Below are positions 7,799-16,327 of a stretch of DNA of 64,000 bases, in pieces (within the stretch, counting starts at the first letter, position 1; each line of letters opens with the position of its first letter). The notes below the pieces were generated by a model that saw only the letters and a program-made list of their open reading frames with translations, searched no databases and was not told the origin of the DNA. The stretch is from Mycolicibacterium sp. P9-22. Lineage in GTDB: Bacteria; Actinomycetota; Actinomycetes; Mycobacteriales; Mycobacteriaceae. Where the stretch lies: the NCBI RefSeq assembly GCF_008329585.1, contig NZ_NPKP01000012.1:124001-188000 (forward strand). Reading direction: 5' to 3'. The translations under genes were made by a program, and so were the position numbers.

Positions 7799-9193
7799 TC
7801 ACCTGAAGGTCAGCGGTTGCGCTGCGCGATAGCGGGCCAGGACCTCCGGTGTGGCCTCGGCTTCATAGCGAGCCGATTCCCCGACCGACCACGGCGGTGG
7901 CGAGGCTTGACCGGACAGCACCCATGCCGCCTGACGGGCCGCGCCGAGTGCGACGTACTCCGCCGGTGTCGGCACCTGCACCGCGGTGCCGAAGACGGCG
8001 GGCGCGATGCGCCGCACGGCCTCCGATCGTGCGCCGCCTCCCACCAGGATGATGCGCTCGACCTGCACACCCTGCTCGGTGATCTTGTCGATGCAGTAGG
8101 CCATCGCGCTGAGTAGACCTTCCACTGCCGCACGGGCGATATTCGCGGAGTTGAGGTTTCGTGTGGTCATCCCGTGCATCGCGCCCGCTGCCGCAGGAAG
8201 GTTCGGCGACCGTTCCCCGTCGAAGTACGGAACCAGTACCAGGCCTTCGGCCCCGGCGCACGCCGACAAGGCAAGCCGGTCGAACTCGTCGAAGTCCACT
8301 CCCAACATCGCCGCGACCGCGGCCAGCACCGGCGCCCCGTTGAGGGAGCACACCAACGGAAGCTGATGTCCGGTCGCATCGGCAAAACCCGCCACGATGC
8401 CCTCCGGGTCGTGCGGGGCCGCCGATCCGACCGCGCTCACCACTCCCGACGTTCCGAGCGATACGACACAGTCACCGGCCGCGGCACCCAACCCCAGCGC
8501 GGCTGCGGCGTTGTCACCGGCGCCGGGACCCAGCAGGATTCCCTGCGGTGTCTCGCCCGCGGTGTCGCGTGGTCCGAGCACCCGCGGGACCATCGGCCGT
8601 CGGCCTCGGAAGGCCAGCTCGAGCAGATCGGTCTGATAGCTGTCGCTTTCGGCCGAGTAGTAGCCGGTGCCGCTCGCATCGCTGCGGTCGGTGCGCAGGT
8701 CGGCGATATCGGTGCAGCCGCGCAGGCGCCAGGTCAGCCAGTCATGTGGAAGGCAGACCGCCGCGGTCGCGTCGGCATGTCCCGGTTCGTGGTCGGCCAA
8801 CCAGCGCAGTTTGGTGGCGGTGATCGACGCGACCGGTACGACCCCGATGCGTTCGGCCCATAGCCGAGGACCGCCGAGTTCGTCGACAAGTTGCTCGGCG
8901 GCCTCCCCGGATCGGGTGTCGTTCCACAGCAAGGCATCTCGGATCACCCCGCCGGCGGAGTCCAGGCACACCATGCCGTGCTGTTGGCCTCCCACCGAAA
9001 CGGCTGATACATCGTCGAGCCCGCCCGCCGCGGCGAGCGTGCGCTGCAACGCACGCCACCACAGCTGCGGGTCGATCTCGGTGCCGGCGGGGTGTGGCGA
9101 GGACGCCGAACGTACGGTCCGGCCGGTCTCGGCGTCGCAGATGACCACCTTGCACGACTGGGTGGACGAGTCGATGCCCGCAACGAGTACCAC
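7799..9193 (-). CDS. xylB: Xylulokinase
   Basis: Phosphorylates D-xylulose to xylulose 5-phosphate, which enters the pentose phosphate pathway. The 464-residue protein is a FGGY-family sugar kinase: N-terminal VAGIDSSTQSCKVVI (phosphate loop), VGGQQHGMVCLD, and the C-terminal GGGARSEAVRRIAP adenosine-binding motif. The identity as xylulokinase rather than another FGGY kinase rests on the motif set and on the xylose isomerase next door. The start is GTG 9193, 2 bp after the stop of the ROK regulator, so the two are one transcription unit. An in-frame extension upstream overlaps the ROK gene and lacks a sensible N-terminus. Confidence 0.88.
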   Translation of the reverse strand: MVLVAGIDSSTQSCKVVICDAETGRTVRSASSPHPAGTEIDPQLWWRALQRTLAAAGGLDDVSAVSVGGQQHGMVCLDSAGGVIRDALLWNDTRSGEAAEQLVDELGGPRLWAERIGVVPVASITATKLRWLADHEPGHADATAAVCLPHDWLTWRLRGCTDIADLRTDRSDASGTGYYSAESDSYQTDLLELAFRGRRPMVPRVLGPRDTAGETPQGILLGPGAGDNAAAALGLGAAAGDCVVSLGTSGVVSAVGSAAPHDPEGIVAGFADATGHQLPLVCSLNGAPVLAAVAAMLGVDFDEFDRLALSACAGAEGLVLVPYFDGERSPNLPAAAGAMHGMTTRNLNSANIARAAVEGLLSAMAYCIDKITEQGVQVERIILVGGGARSEAVRRIAPAVFGTAVQVPTPAEYVALGAARQAAWVLSGQASPPPWSVGESARYEAEATPEVLARYRAAQPLTFR

Positions 9194-9195
9194 GC

Positions 9196-10377
9196 TCAGA
9201 ACCTCCCGGGATCGGATAGCACAGGCGCGAATGCCAACTCGGCCGCGCCGATCACCAACGTATCGGCACCCAGGGTGGCGGGTACCACGCGGACCAGTTC
9301 GCGCGGGGCCTTCATGCTGCGGCGCGCCAGCTCGGTGCGCAGCACCGCCGCGGCGCAAGCGGGAAAGACGCGCAGGAATCCGCCGAGCACGATCAGCCGA
9401 GGATTCAACATGTTGATGGCGTTGCCGAGGGTGATGGCCAACGCGCGCGCCTGGCGGGCCAGCACATCGGTCTCGGCGGAGCTGGGGCAGGGCTGGGTGT
9501 CGCCGGTGGCGGCGTCGAGCTCGGCGAGCAGTCGTGCCAGCGGCGGCTGGGTCACCTCGGTCTCCAGACAGCCGACACTGCCGCAGTGGCATTTCTCGCG
9601 GCCGCCGACATAGGTATGACCCAGTTCGCCCGCGTAACCCGCGACGCCCTCGAGCAGCTCGCCGGCCACGACGCAGCCGGCCCCGATACCGCTCGGTCCG
9701 CCGTTGACGTAGATCAGATGATCGGCATCGGTGTGATTGCCGAACAGGTGCTCGGCGATGGCGCCGACGTTGGCGTCGTTGGCCGCGTACACCGGCAATT
9801 CCGTTGCCGTGCTCAGCATCTGTCCGATCTCGACGTCATGCCAGTCGAGGTTGGGCGCCAGTTGCACCGCCGATTCGGGGCCGTGTACCAGCCCGGGCAC
9901 CGCCACACCGACCGCTGTCAGTACCTGACCGTCGTGCAGGCCGTCGCGGACCCGGCGGATCGCCTCGGCGGCGATGGTCACGGTGTCCGCCGCGGTCGGA
10001 ACCCGCTCTGTCGGGTAGCGCAGCATGTCGAGCACCGCGCCTCCCATCGCGACGACGCCGACGGTCACGGCGTCGACCTCCGGGTTGACCGTCACCGCGA
10101 GCGCCCGATTGCCCGGTCGCACAATGGGACTGGGCCGCCCGACCTGTGATACCGACGGCGCCGGTGTCTCGTCGACCAGGCCGCGCGCCACCAACTCTTC
10201 GACCAGATCTTTGGTGGTCGATCGGGACAGTCCGGTGTGGCGGGTCAACTCGGCGCGGCTGAGTGCCCGGTGCCGGTGCACCAGGGTGAGCACGCTGGAT
10301 AGGTTGCGTCGCCGCACGTCGTCGGTGTTCGTTCCCACCCGGACGGCGCGATGGTCTTCCGACCCGCTCACCGACAC
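9196..10377 (-). CDS. ROK-family transcriptional repressor of the xylose genes
   Basis: A 393-residue XylR-like regulator. Residues about 15-75 form a winged helix-turn-helix (LSRAELTRHTGLSRSTTKDLVEEL is within it, split over two helices). The rest is a ROK sugar-sensing domain with GVAVPGLV, the ANDANVGA segment, and the zinc motif CHCGSVGCLE. Start: GTG 10377 is chosen because AGTGAGGGG lies 6 nt upstream; a longer frame from GTG 10419 would cover the -35 box of the divergent xylA promoter. Divergent from xylA and co-directional with xylB, it is the natural candidate for xylose-responsive control of both units. Confidence 0.85.
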   Translation of the reverse strand: MSVSGSEDHRAVRVGTNTDDVRRRNLSSVLTLVHRHRALSRAELTRHTGLSRSTTKDLVEELVARGLVDETPAPSVSQVGRPSPIVRPGNRALAVTVNPEVDAVTVGVVAMGGAVLDMLRYPTERVPTAADTVTIAAEAIRRVRDGLHDGQVLTAVGVAVPGLVHGPESAVQLAPNLDWHDVEIGQMLSTATELPVYAANDANVGAIAEHLFGNHTDADHLIYVNGGPSGIGAGCVVAGELLEGVAGYAGELGHTYVGGREKCHCGSVGCLETEVTQPPLARLLAELDAATGDTQPCPSSAETDVLARQARALAITLGNAINMLNPRLIVLGGFLRVFPACAAAVLRTELARRSMKAPRELVRVVPATLGADTLVIGAAELAFAPVLSDPGRF

Positions 10378-10399
10378 ATCGATCCCCTCACTTTCGGCC

Positions 10400-10429
10400 T
10401 TGACAGTGTCACAGGCCACATCTTATGTT
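10400..10429 (+). promoter_or_regulatory. Candidate promoter of the xylA operon
   Basis: TTGACA at 10400-10405 and TATGTT at 10424-10429 are separated by 18 bp, close to the housekeeping (SigA-type) consensus and one of the clearest -35/-10 pairs in the window. It points toward xylA (ATG 10504). Confidence 0.55.
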
Positions 10430-10442
10430 CGCACGGAGAACA
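10426..10442. promoter_or_regulatory. Candidate ROK repressor operator
   Basis: TGTTC (10426-10430) and GAACA (10438-10442) form an exact inverted repeat with a 7-nt spacer. It overlaps the -10 box of the candidate xylA promoter and lies 49 bp before the chosen start of the ROK gene, so one bound repressor could block xylA and also affect its own gene. Confidence 0.5.
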
Positions 10443-10503
10443 AATACAGGTTTCATCGCACTGGCCCGCACCGACAGGTGCCATGATCCCCGAGGAGCAC
10501 CAC

Positions 10504-11727
10504 ATGTCCGTTCTGGAGTCCAGCGCGCCGGCGTCGGAGCGTCTGACACCGAGCCCTTCCGACAAATTCTCGTTCGGACTGTGGACCGTCGGCTGGCCGG
10601 GCGCCGACCCGTTCGGCGTCGCCACCAGGCCCGCGGTCGACGTCGTCGAGGCCGTCGAGCGACTGGCCGGGTTGGGTGCCTACGGGCTGACCCTGCACGA
10701 CGACGACCTGTTCGCGTTCGGCAGCTCCGATGCCGAGCGCCGGCGGATGATCGACCGACTGGCCTCCGCCTTGAGCGCGCACGGTCTGGTGGTGCCGATG
10801 GTCACCACCAACCTGTTCACCCAGCCGGTGTTCAAGGACGGCGGGTTCACCAGCAATGACCGAGGTGTGCGCCGCTTCGCGTTGCGCAAGGTGCTGCGCA
10901 ATATCGATCTCGCCGCCGAACTCGGTGCCGAGACCTTCGTGATGTGGGGCGGCCGGGAAGGCAGCGAGTACGACTCGGCCAAGGACGTCCAGGCTGCCCT
11001 GGAACGCTATCGCGAGGCGCTGGACGTGTTGTGCCAGTACGTGATCGATCAGGGCAGCGGACTTCGGTTCGCGATCGAGCCCAAGCCCAACGAACCGCGC
11101 GGTGACATCTTGCTGCCCACGGTGGGGCACGCGCTGGCATTCATCGAAACCCTTGCCCATCCGGAGATGGTCGGCGTCAACCCCGAGACCGGACACGAGC
11201 AGATGGCCGGGCTGAACTTCGTGCACGGTATTGCCCAGGCGCTCTACAGCGGAAAGCTGTTCCACATCGACCTGAACGGCCAGCGCGGTATCAAGTTCGA
11301 CCAGGACCTGGTGTTCGGTCACGGTGATCTGGCAAACGCGTTCGCATTGGTCGATCTGCTCGAGCACGGCGGCCCCGGCGGCGGCCCGGCCTACGACGGA
11401 CCGCGGCATTTCGACTACAAACCCAGTCGCACCGAGGATGCGGACGGGGTGTGGGCGTCGGCGGCAGCCAATATGCGGATGTACCTGTTGCTGCGTCAAC
11501 GCGCCGCCGCGTTCCGCGCCGATCCGGCGGTGCAGGCGGCGATGGCGGCGGCCAAGGTGTCCGAGCTACGCGAACCGACCATGGGCGCCGGTGAGACCTA
11601 TGCCGATCTGCTGGCGGACCAGGCTGCCTACGAACAGTTCGACACCGGTGCCTATTTCGGTGGAAAGGGTTGCGGCTTCGTGGCTCTCAACCAGTTGGCG
11701 ATCGAGCACCTGATGGGCGCGCGTTGA
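10504..11727 (+). CDS. xylA: Xylose isomerase
   Basis: Interconverts D-xylose and D-xylulose. The 407-residue protein shows class I (actinobacterial) xylose isomerase motifs: KFSFGLWTVGWPGADPFG near the start, the catalytic-His region YGLTLHDDDL, MWGGREGSEYDSAKD, the metal ligands in IEPKPNEPRGD and VGVNPETGHEQMAG, and LFHIDLNGQRG. The length is slightly above the ~390 usual for actinobacteria because of a 15-20 residue N-terminal extension. Start ATG 10504 has AGGAG at 10492-10496; the frame is open further upstream into the promoter region, which is not expected to be translated. Confidence 0.95.
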   Translation: MSVLESSAPASERLTPSPSDKFSFGLWTVGWPGADPFGVATRPAVDVVEAVERLAGLGAYGLTLHDDDLFAFGSSDAERRRMIDRLASALSAHGLVVPMVTTNLFTQPVFKDGGFTSNDRGVRRFALRKVLRNIDLAAELGAETFVMWGGREGSEYDSAKDVQAALERYREALDVLCQYVIDQGSGLRFAIEPKPNEPRGDILLPTVGHALAFIETLAHPEMVGVNPETGHEQMAGLNFVHGIAQALYSGKLFHIDLNGQRGIKFDQDLVFGHGDLANAFALVDLLEHGGPGGGPAYDGPRHFDYKPSRTEDADGVWASAAANMRMYLLLRQRAAAFRADPAVQAAMAAAKVSELREPTMGAGETYADLLADQAAYEQFDTGAYFGGKGCGFVALNQLAIEHLMGAR

Positions 11728-11829
11728 CGACCGTACGACCCCTGAAACGGGCAATCCCGCCCACAAAGTGACCTGGATCACCGAATATGTGATGACCGAC
11801 AACAAATCCACCCCCTTGGAGGGATCTTC

Positions 11830-12900
11830 GTGAAACGAACCAGCACCCTGCTCGTTGCGGCCGTCATGGGCGTCGGCCTGACACTGACGGCCTGCGGATC
11901 GGATTCGGGCTCGGAATCGGCGAGCTCAGGGGCGGGCAAGGTCGGGGTGATCCTGCCTGACACCAAATCGTCGGTCCGATGGGAGACCAAGGACCGTCCC
12001 GCGCTGGAAGCCGCGTTCAAGGCGGCCGGCGTCGACTACACCATCCAGAACGCCGAAGGATCCGCCGACACGATGGCCACCATCGCCGACGGCATGATCG
12101 CCGACGGTGTCACCGTGCTGGCGATCGTGAACCTCGACTCCGACAGCGGCGCATCGATTCAGCAGAAGGCGGCGACCCAGGGCGTCAAGACCATCGACTA
12201 CGACCGCCTGACCCTGGGCGGTTCCGCCGATGTCTACGTCTCCTTCGACAACACCGTCGTCGGCGAGCTACAGGGGCAGGGCCTCGTCGACTGCCTCGGT
12301 GGCAAGCCGGCGAATGTCGTGTTCCTCAACGGTTCTCCGACCGACAACAACGCGACACTGTTCAGCGCCGGGGCTCACTCGGCGATCGACGTGACGCCGA
12401 CCATCACTGTCGTCGGAGAGCAGGCGGTGCCGGACTGGGATACCGATGCGGCGGTGACCATCTTCGAACAGCTCTACACCGCGGCCGACGGGCGCGTGGA
12501 CGGGGTGTACGCGGCCAACGACGGTCTGGCCGGCTCGGTGATCTCGATCCTGGAGAAGAACCGGCGGGCCGGCCAGGTCCCGGTCACCGGTCAGGACGCG
12601 ACCGTCGAGGGCCTGCAGAACATCCTCGCCGGAACGCAGTGCATGACCGTCTACAAGTCGGCGACCGAAGAAGCCAACGCACTTGCCGACGTGGCGATCG
12701 CGCTCGCCAAGGGCGAGGAGCCCAAGACCACCAGCACATCGCGCGACGACACCGGCGAACGCGATGTGCCGTCGGTGCTGCTGACACCGAAGTCGATCAC
12801 CAAAGACACCGTGGGTGTGGTCTTCGACGACGGCGGTCAATCCCGCGACGAGGTGTGCACCGGACAGTTCGCGGCAATGTGCACCGCCGCGGGAGCCTGA
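11830..12900 (+). CDS. xylF: Xylose ABC transporter, substrate-binding lipoprotein
   Basis: A 356-residue periplasmic-binding protein of the sugar (RbsB/XylF, type I) fold, anchored as a lipoprotein: MKRTSTLLV, hydrophobic core, lipobox LTAC with Cys22. After a Ser/Gly linker the fold begins KVGVILPDTKSSVRWE; later landmarks are NLDSDSGASIQQKA and YAANDGLAGSV and GQDATVEGLQNILAG, typical of XylF. GTG 11830 has GGAGG at 11817-11821. It captures sugar outside the membrane and hands it to XylH. The 102-bp gap after xylA holds no obvious terminator, so read-through from xylA is likely. Confidence 0.88.
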   Translation: MKRTSTLLVAAVMGVGLTLTACGSDSGSESASSGAGKVGVILPDTKSSVRWETKDRPALEAAFKAAGVDYTIQNAEGSADTMATIADGMIADGVTVLAIVNLDSDSGASIQQKAATQGVKTIDYDRLTLGGSADVYVSFDNTVVGELQGQGLVDCLGGKPANVVFLNGSPTDNNATLFSAGAHSAIDVTPTITVVGEQAVPDWDTDAAVTIFEQLYTAADGRVDGVYAANDGLAGSVISILEKNRRAGQVPVTGQDATVEGLQNILAGTQCMTVYKSATEEANALADVAIALAKGEEPKTTSTSRDDTGERDVPSVLLTPKSITKDTVGVVFDDGGQSRDEVCTGQFAAMCTAAGA

Positions 12901-12906
12901 AAGCCG

Positions 12907-13701
12907 ATGACCGGTCCAGCGCCATCGGCCGATCCGATACTCGAATTGCGGGGAGTCAACAAGACTTTCGGCGTTGTGCACGTGCTCCATGACGTCGACT
13001 TCTGTGTCTACCCCGGCCAGGTGACGGCCCTGGTCGGTGACAATGGGGCCGGGAAGTCGACCTTGGTCAAGGCGATTGCCGGGATCCATCCCATCGACAC
13101 CGGCACGTATCTGTTCGAGGGCCGGCCCGTGACGGTGCACGGTCCGAATGAGGTGTCGGCACTCGGGGTCGAGGTCGTCTACCAGGATCTGGCGCTGTGC
13201 GACAACCTCGACATCGTCGAGAACATGTTCCTCGGAAGGGAACTGACGAGCCGTGGGCTGCTGGACGAGGCCCGGATGGAGACGATGACCCGCGATGCCC
13301 TGACGTCGCTGTCGGTACGCACCGTGAAATCCGTCCGGCAGCCGGTGTCGAGTCTGTCCGGGGGGCAGCGCCAGACCGTGGCCATCGCGAAGTCGGTGCT
13401 GTGGAACTCCAAGGTGGTGCTGCTCGACGAGCCGACCGCAGCCCTGGGCGTCGCACAGACCCGCCAGGTGATCGACCTGGTGCGTCGGCTTGCCGACCAG
13501 GGGGTCGGGGTGGTGCTCATCTCGCACAACATGGTCGATGTCTTCGAGGTGGCCGACCGGATCTGCGCGCTGTACCTCGGGCGGGTGGCCGCCGATGTGA
13601 AGGCATCCGAGGTCAGCCACGGCCAGATCGTCGAACTCATCACCGCCGGGCGCTCCGGCGGTCTCGGGCTGGCACCGGCACAGGCGGCCGAGTCGATGTG
13701 A
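12907..13701 (+). CDS. xylG: Xylose ABC transporter, single-domain ATP-binding protein
   Basis: A 264-residue ATPase with one complete nucleotide-binding domain: Walker A GDNGAGKST at residues 44-52, Q-loop VYQDLALCDN, signature LSGGQRQ, Walker B VVLLDEPTAALG and the H-loop ISHNM. Classical XylG/RbsA proteins have two such domains fused (~500 residues); here only the N-terminal half exists and the functional ATPase would be a homodimer. The short form is the normal type in many actinobacterial sugar importers (FrcA-like), so truncation is not implied. It starts 6 bp after xylF and overlaps the region used for xylH initiation. Confidence 0.85.
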   Translation: MTGPAPSADPILELRGVNKTFGVVHVLHDVDFCVYPGQVTALVGDNGAGKSTLVKAIAGIHPIDTGTYLFEGRPVTVHGPNEVSALGVEVVYQDLALCDNLDIVENMFLGRELTSRGLLDEARMETMTRDALTSLSVRTVKSVRQPVSSLSGGQRQTVAIAKSVLWNSKVVLLDEPTAALGVAQTRQVIDLVRRLADQGVGVVLISHNMVDVFEVADRICALYLGRVAADVKASEVSHGQIVELITAGRSGGLGLAPAQAAESM

Positions 13702-13745
13702 GCTCCGACGTACCCGACCAGAACGGAAATCCGAGGGAAACCCCA

Positions 13746-15032
13746 ATGGCCAGCGAAACAAACACCGTGAGTTCACAATCCGAAGTCACCCTCGCCGATG
13801 CCGACTTCGTCGGCGACACCGGTTCCGATCAGACATTCGGGGAGGCGGTACGCGGCTACCTGCAGCGGGTGCGCGGCGGCGATATGGGCTCGCTGCCAGC
13901 AATTCTCGGTCTCGTCGTGCTCTTCGTGGTGTTCGGTTTGGCGAACGACCGCTTCCTGTCGGCACTGAACCTCGCCAACCTGGTCACCCAGGCCGGATCG
14001 ATCTGTGTCCTGGCGATGGGGCTGGTGTTCGTCCTGTTGCTCGGTGACATCGACCTGTCCGCGGGAGTCGCCGGTGGGGTGGCGGCGTGCGCGATGGGGT
14101 TGACCATCGTCAACCTGAGCTGGCCGTGGTGGGCGGCCATCTTGACCGGTGTCGCCTGCGGGGCATTGATCGGCCTCGCCATCGGCGTGCTGCGCGCCAA
14201 ACTCGGGATTCCGTCGTTCGTGGTCACCTTGGCGTTCTTCCTCGGCCTGCAGGGCGTGACGCTGAAGCTGATCGGGGAGGGCGGGTCCGTCCGGGTCGAC
14301 GATCCGGTGATCCGCGGACTGACGATCAGCAATCTGCCCGTTGTCGTCGGCTGGACGATCGCGCTGGTGGTGGTGGTCGGTTTCGCCGGCCTCGAGATCT
14401 ACCACTTCCGGCGTAAGAAGGCCCTGCAGTTGTCGCACGCCCCGCTCGGCGTGATCATTGCGCGGGTGTCCGCGGTGGCCGCCGTCGTTCTCGGTGTGAC
14501 GTTCGTGCTCAGCGTCAACCGCAGCGTCAACCCCAACGTGGTCATCAGCGGCATCCCGTACGTGCTGCCCTTGATCCTGGTGCTCCTGATTGCCATGACG
14601 CTGGTACTCAGGCGCACGTCATACGGCAGGCACATCTATGCCGTCGGCGGTAACGCCGAGGCCGCGCGCCGCGCAGGCATCTCCGTCGACCGCATCCGGG
14701 TGTCGGTGTTCATCATCTGCTCGTCGCTGGCCGCGTTGAGCGGAATCATCGCGGCGTCCTACGCAGGAAAGGTCTCGGCGTCCTCCGGCGCGGGCAACGT
14801 GCTGCTGTACGCGGTCGGCGCGGCCGTGATCGGCGGCACCAGCTTGTTCGGTGGTAAGGGCCGGGCCATCGACGCCGTGATCGGTGGCGTGGTGGTCGCA
14901 ACGATCGCGAACGGACTCGGCCTGCTGAACCAGTCGTCCTATATCAACTTCCTGGTCACCGGCGGCGTGTTGCTCCTGGCGGCCAGCGTGGATGCGATCT
15001 CGCGGCGGCGGCGCTCCTCCACCGGCCTCTAA
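13746..15032 (+). CDS. xylH: Xylose ABC transporter permease
   Basis: A 428-residue membrane permease of the branched RbsC/XylH family with about 10-11 hydrophobic helices. Landmarks are VFVLLLGDIDLSAGVAGG, VVTLAFFLGLQG, and the coupling-helix region GRHIYAVGGNAEAARRAGI followed by AAVIGGTSLFGGKG. ATG 13746 has GAGGGA 7-8 nt upstream and is preferred; GTG 13698, which overlaps the xylG stop as GTGA, would add 16 residues and is a real alternative. About 35 soluble residues precede the first helix. Together with xylF and xylG it forms a complete importer. Confidence 0.87.
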   Translation: MASETNTVSSQSEVTLADADFVGDTGSDQTFGEAVRGYLQRVRGGDMGSLPAILGLVVLFVVFGLANDRFLSALNLANLVTQAGSICVLAMGLVFVLLLGDIDLSAGVAGGVAACAMGLTIVNLSWPWWAAILTGVACGALIGLAIGVLRAKLGIPSFVVTLAFFLGLQGVTLKLIGEGGSVRVDDPVIRGLTISNLPVVVGWTIALVVVVGFAGLEIYHFRRKKALQLSHAPLGVIIARVSAVAAVVLGVTFVLSVNRSVNPNVVISGIPYVLPLILVLLIAMTLVLRRTSYGRHIYAVGGNAEAARRAGISVDRIRVSVFIICSSLAALSGIIAASYAGKVSASSGAGNVLLYAVGAAVIGGTSLFGGKGRAIDAVIGGVVVATIANGLGLLNQSSYINFLVTGGVLLLAASVDAISRRRRSSTGL

Positions 15033-15041
15033 TGTGAGCTG

Positions 15042-16193
15042 GTGGCCACCCTCAGCGATGAAGAGACCTTCCTGATCCAGACGGTCCGCGAGTTCATCGA
15101 CCGCGAGGTCAAGCCGAGCGTGCAGGAGGTCGAGCATTCGGGTGAGTACCCCGAACGCTGGATCGAGCAGATGAAACAGATCGGTATCTACGGGCTGGCG
15201 GTACCGGAGGCCTACGGCGGATCACCGGTATCGATGCCCTGCTACGCGAAGGTCACCCAGGAACTCGCGCGCGGATGGATGAGTCTGGCCGGTGCGATGG
15301 GTGGGCACACCGTGGTCGCCAAACTGCTCACCCTCTACGGCACCGAGGAACAGCAGCGGACCTACCTGCCGCGGATGGCCACCGGCGAGGTCCGGGCCAC
15401 CATGGCACTCACCGAACCCGGTGGCGGCTCCGATCTGCAGGCCATGACCACCGTTGCGAAGACCGACGGCGAGGACCTGGTGATCTCCGGAGCCAAAACC
15501 TGGATTTCCAACGCCCGGCGCTCGGATCTCATTGCGCTGCTGTGCAAGACGGACCCCACCGCACAGCCGAAGCACAAGGGCATCTCCATCGTGCTCGTCG
15601 AGCACGGCCCGGGCCTCACGGTCTCACGCGACCTGCCCAAGCTCGGCTACAAGGGCGTGGAGTCCTGCGAACTGTCCTTCGACGACTACCGCATCGGCGC
15701 CACCGCCATCCTCGGCGCCGCCCCGGGCAGCGGCTTCGCGCAGATGATGAAGGGCCTGGAAACCGGCCGCATCCAGGTCGCCGCCCGGGCGCTGGGGGTG
15801 GCCACCGCCGCCCTGGAGGATTCGCTGGCCTACGCCCAGCAGCGCGAGAGCTTCGGAAAACCCATCTGGAAGCACCAGTCCATCGGCAACTACCTGGCCG
15901 ATATGGCCACCAAGCTCACCGCCGCCCGCCAACTCACCTGGTACGCCGCGGAGAAGTACGACAGCGGCGAACGCTGCGATATGGAAGCCGGCATGGCCAA
16001 ACTGTTCGCCTCCGAGGTCGCGATGGAGATCGCGCTGAACGCGGTCCGCATCCACGGCGGCTACGGCTACTCCACCGAATATGACGTGGAGCGCTACTTC
16101 CGCGACGCCCCGCTGATGATCGTCGGCGAGGGCACCAACGAGATCCAGCGCAACGTCATCGCTGCCCAGTTGGTGTCGCGCGGCGGACTGTGA
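15042..16193 (+). CDS. Acyl-CoA dehydrogenase family protein
   Basis: A 383-residue flavoenzyme with all family landmarks: the FAD-binding MALTEPGGGSDLQAM, AKTWISNARRSD, RIQVAARALGVA, YAQQRESFGKPIWKHQSI, and the C-terminal GGYGYSTEYDVERYFRDA and VGEGTNEIQRN, in which the Glu of the GEGT turn is the usual catalytic base position. It would oxidise an acyl-CoA to the 2-enoyl-CoA and pass electrons to ETF. GTG 15042 lies 9 bp after the xylH stop, so it may ride on the xylose transcript, yet no role in xylose use is evident. The substrate cannot be told. Confidence 0.88.
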   Translation: MATLSDEETFLIQTVREFIDREVKPSVQEVEHSGEYPERWIEQMKQIGIYGLAVPEAYGGSPVSMPCYAKVTQELARGWMSLAGAMGGHTVVAKLLTLYGTEEQQRTYLPRMATGEVRATMALTEPGGGSDLQAMTTVAKTDGEDLVISGAKTWISNARRSDLIALLCKTDPTAQPKHKGISIVLVEHGPGLTVSRDLPKLGYKGVESCELSFDDYRIGATAILGAAPGSGFAQMMKGLETGRIQVAARALGVATAALEDSLAYAQQRESFGKPIWKHQSIGNYLADMATKLTAARQLTWYAAEKYDSGERCDMEAGMAKLFASEVAMEIALNAVRIHGGYGYSTEYDVERYFRDAPLMIVGEGTNEIQRNVIAAQLVSRGGL

Positions 16194-16196
16194 CGC

Positions 16197-16212
16197 CTAC
16201 CCGATCGGGCAG
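16197..16212. promoter_or_regulatory. Candidate MnoR binding site upstream of mno
   Basis: CTACCCGATCGGGCAG, a near-palindrome matching CTACCCGATCGGGTAG with one mismatch. The same core occurs at 20111-20126 and 24243-24258. The centre lies 63-64 bp upstream of a possible -10 (TAGGTC, 16268-16273). A degenerate inverted copy ending in GGGTAGTC sits 25 bp downstream (to 16239), which may give a second binding site. Confidence 0.55.
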
Positions 16213-16327
16213 TTTCCGCCTGCCGGACGGGGGGTAGTCGCCGAACCTCATTGTGACGCAGGCCATGTAGGTCCACGGTGGTCTCCAGGAGGGCTTCCGC
16301 CCGTCCGATACCGCAAGGAGTCGTCCG

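Noticed and set aside
7799..16193. Xylose block as a mobile genomic island
   Set aside because: No integrase, transposase, flanking repeat or tRNA was seen, and composition matches the neighbours.
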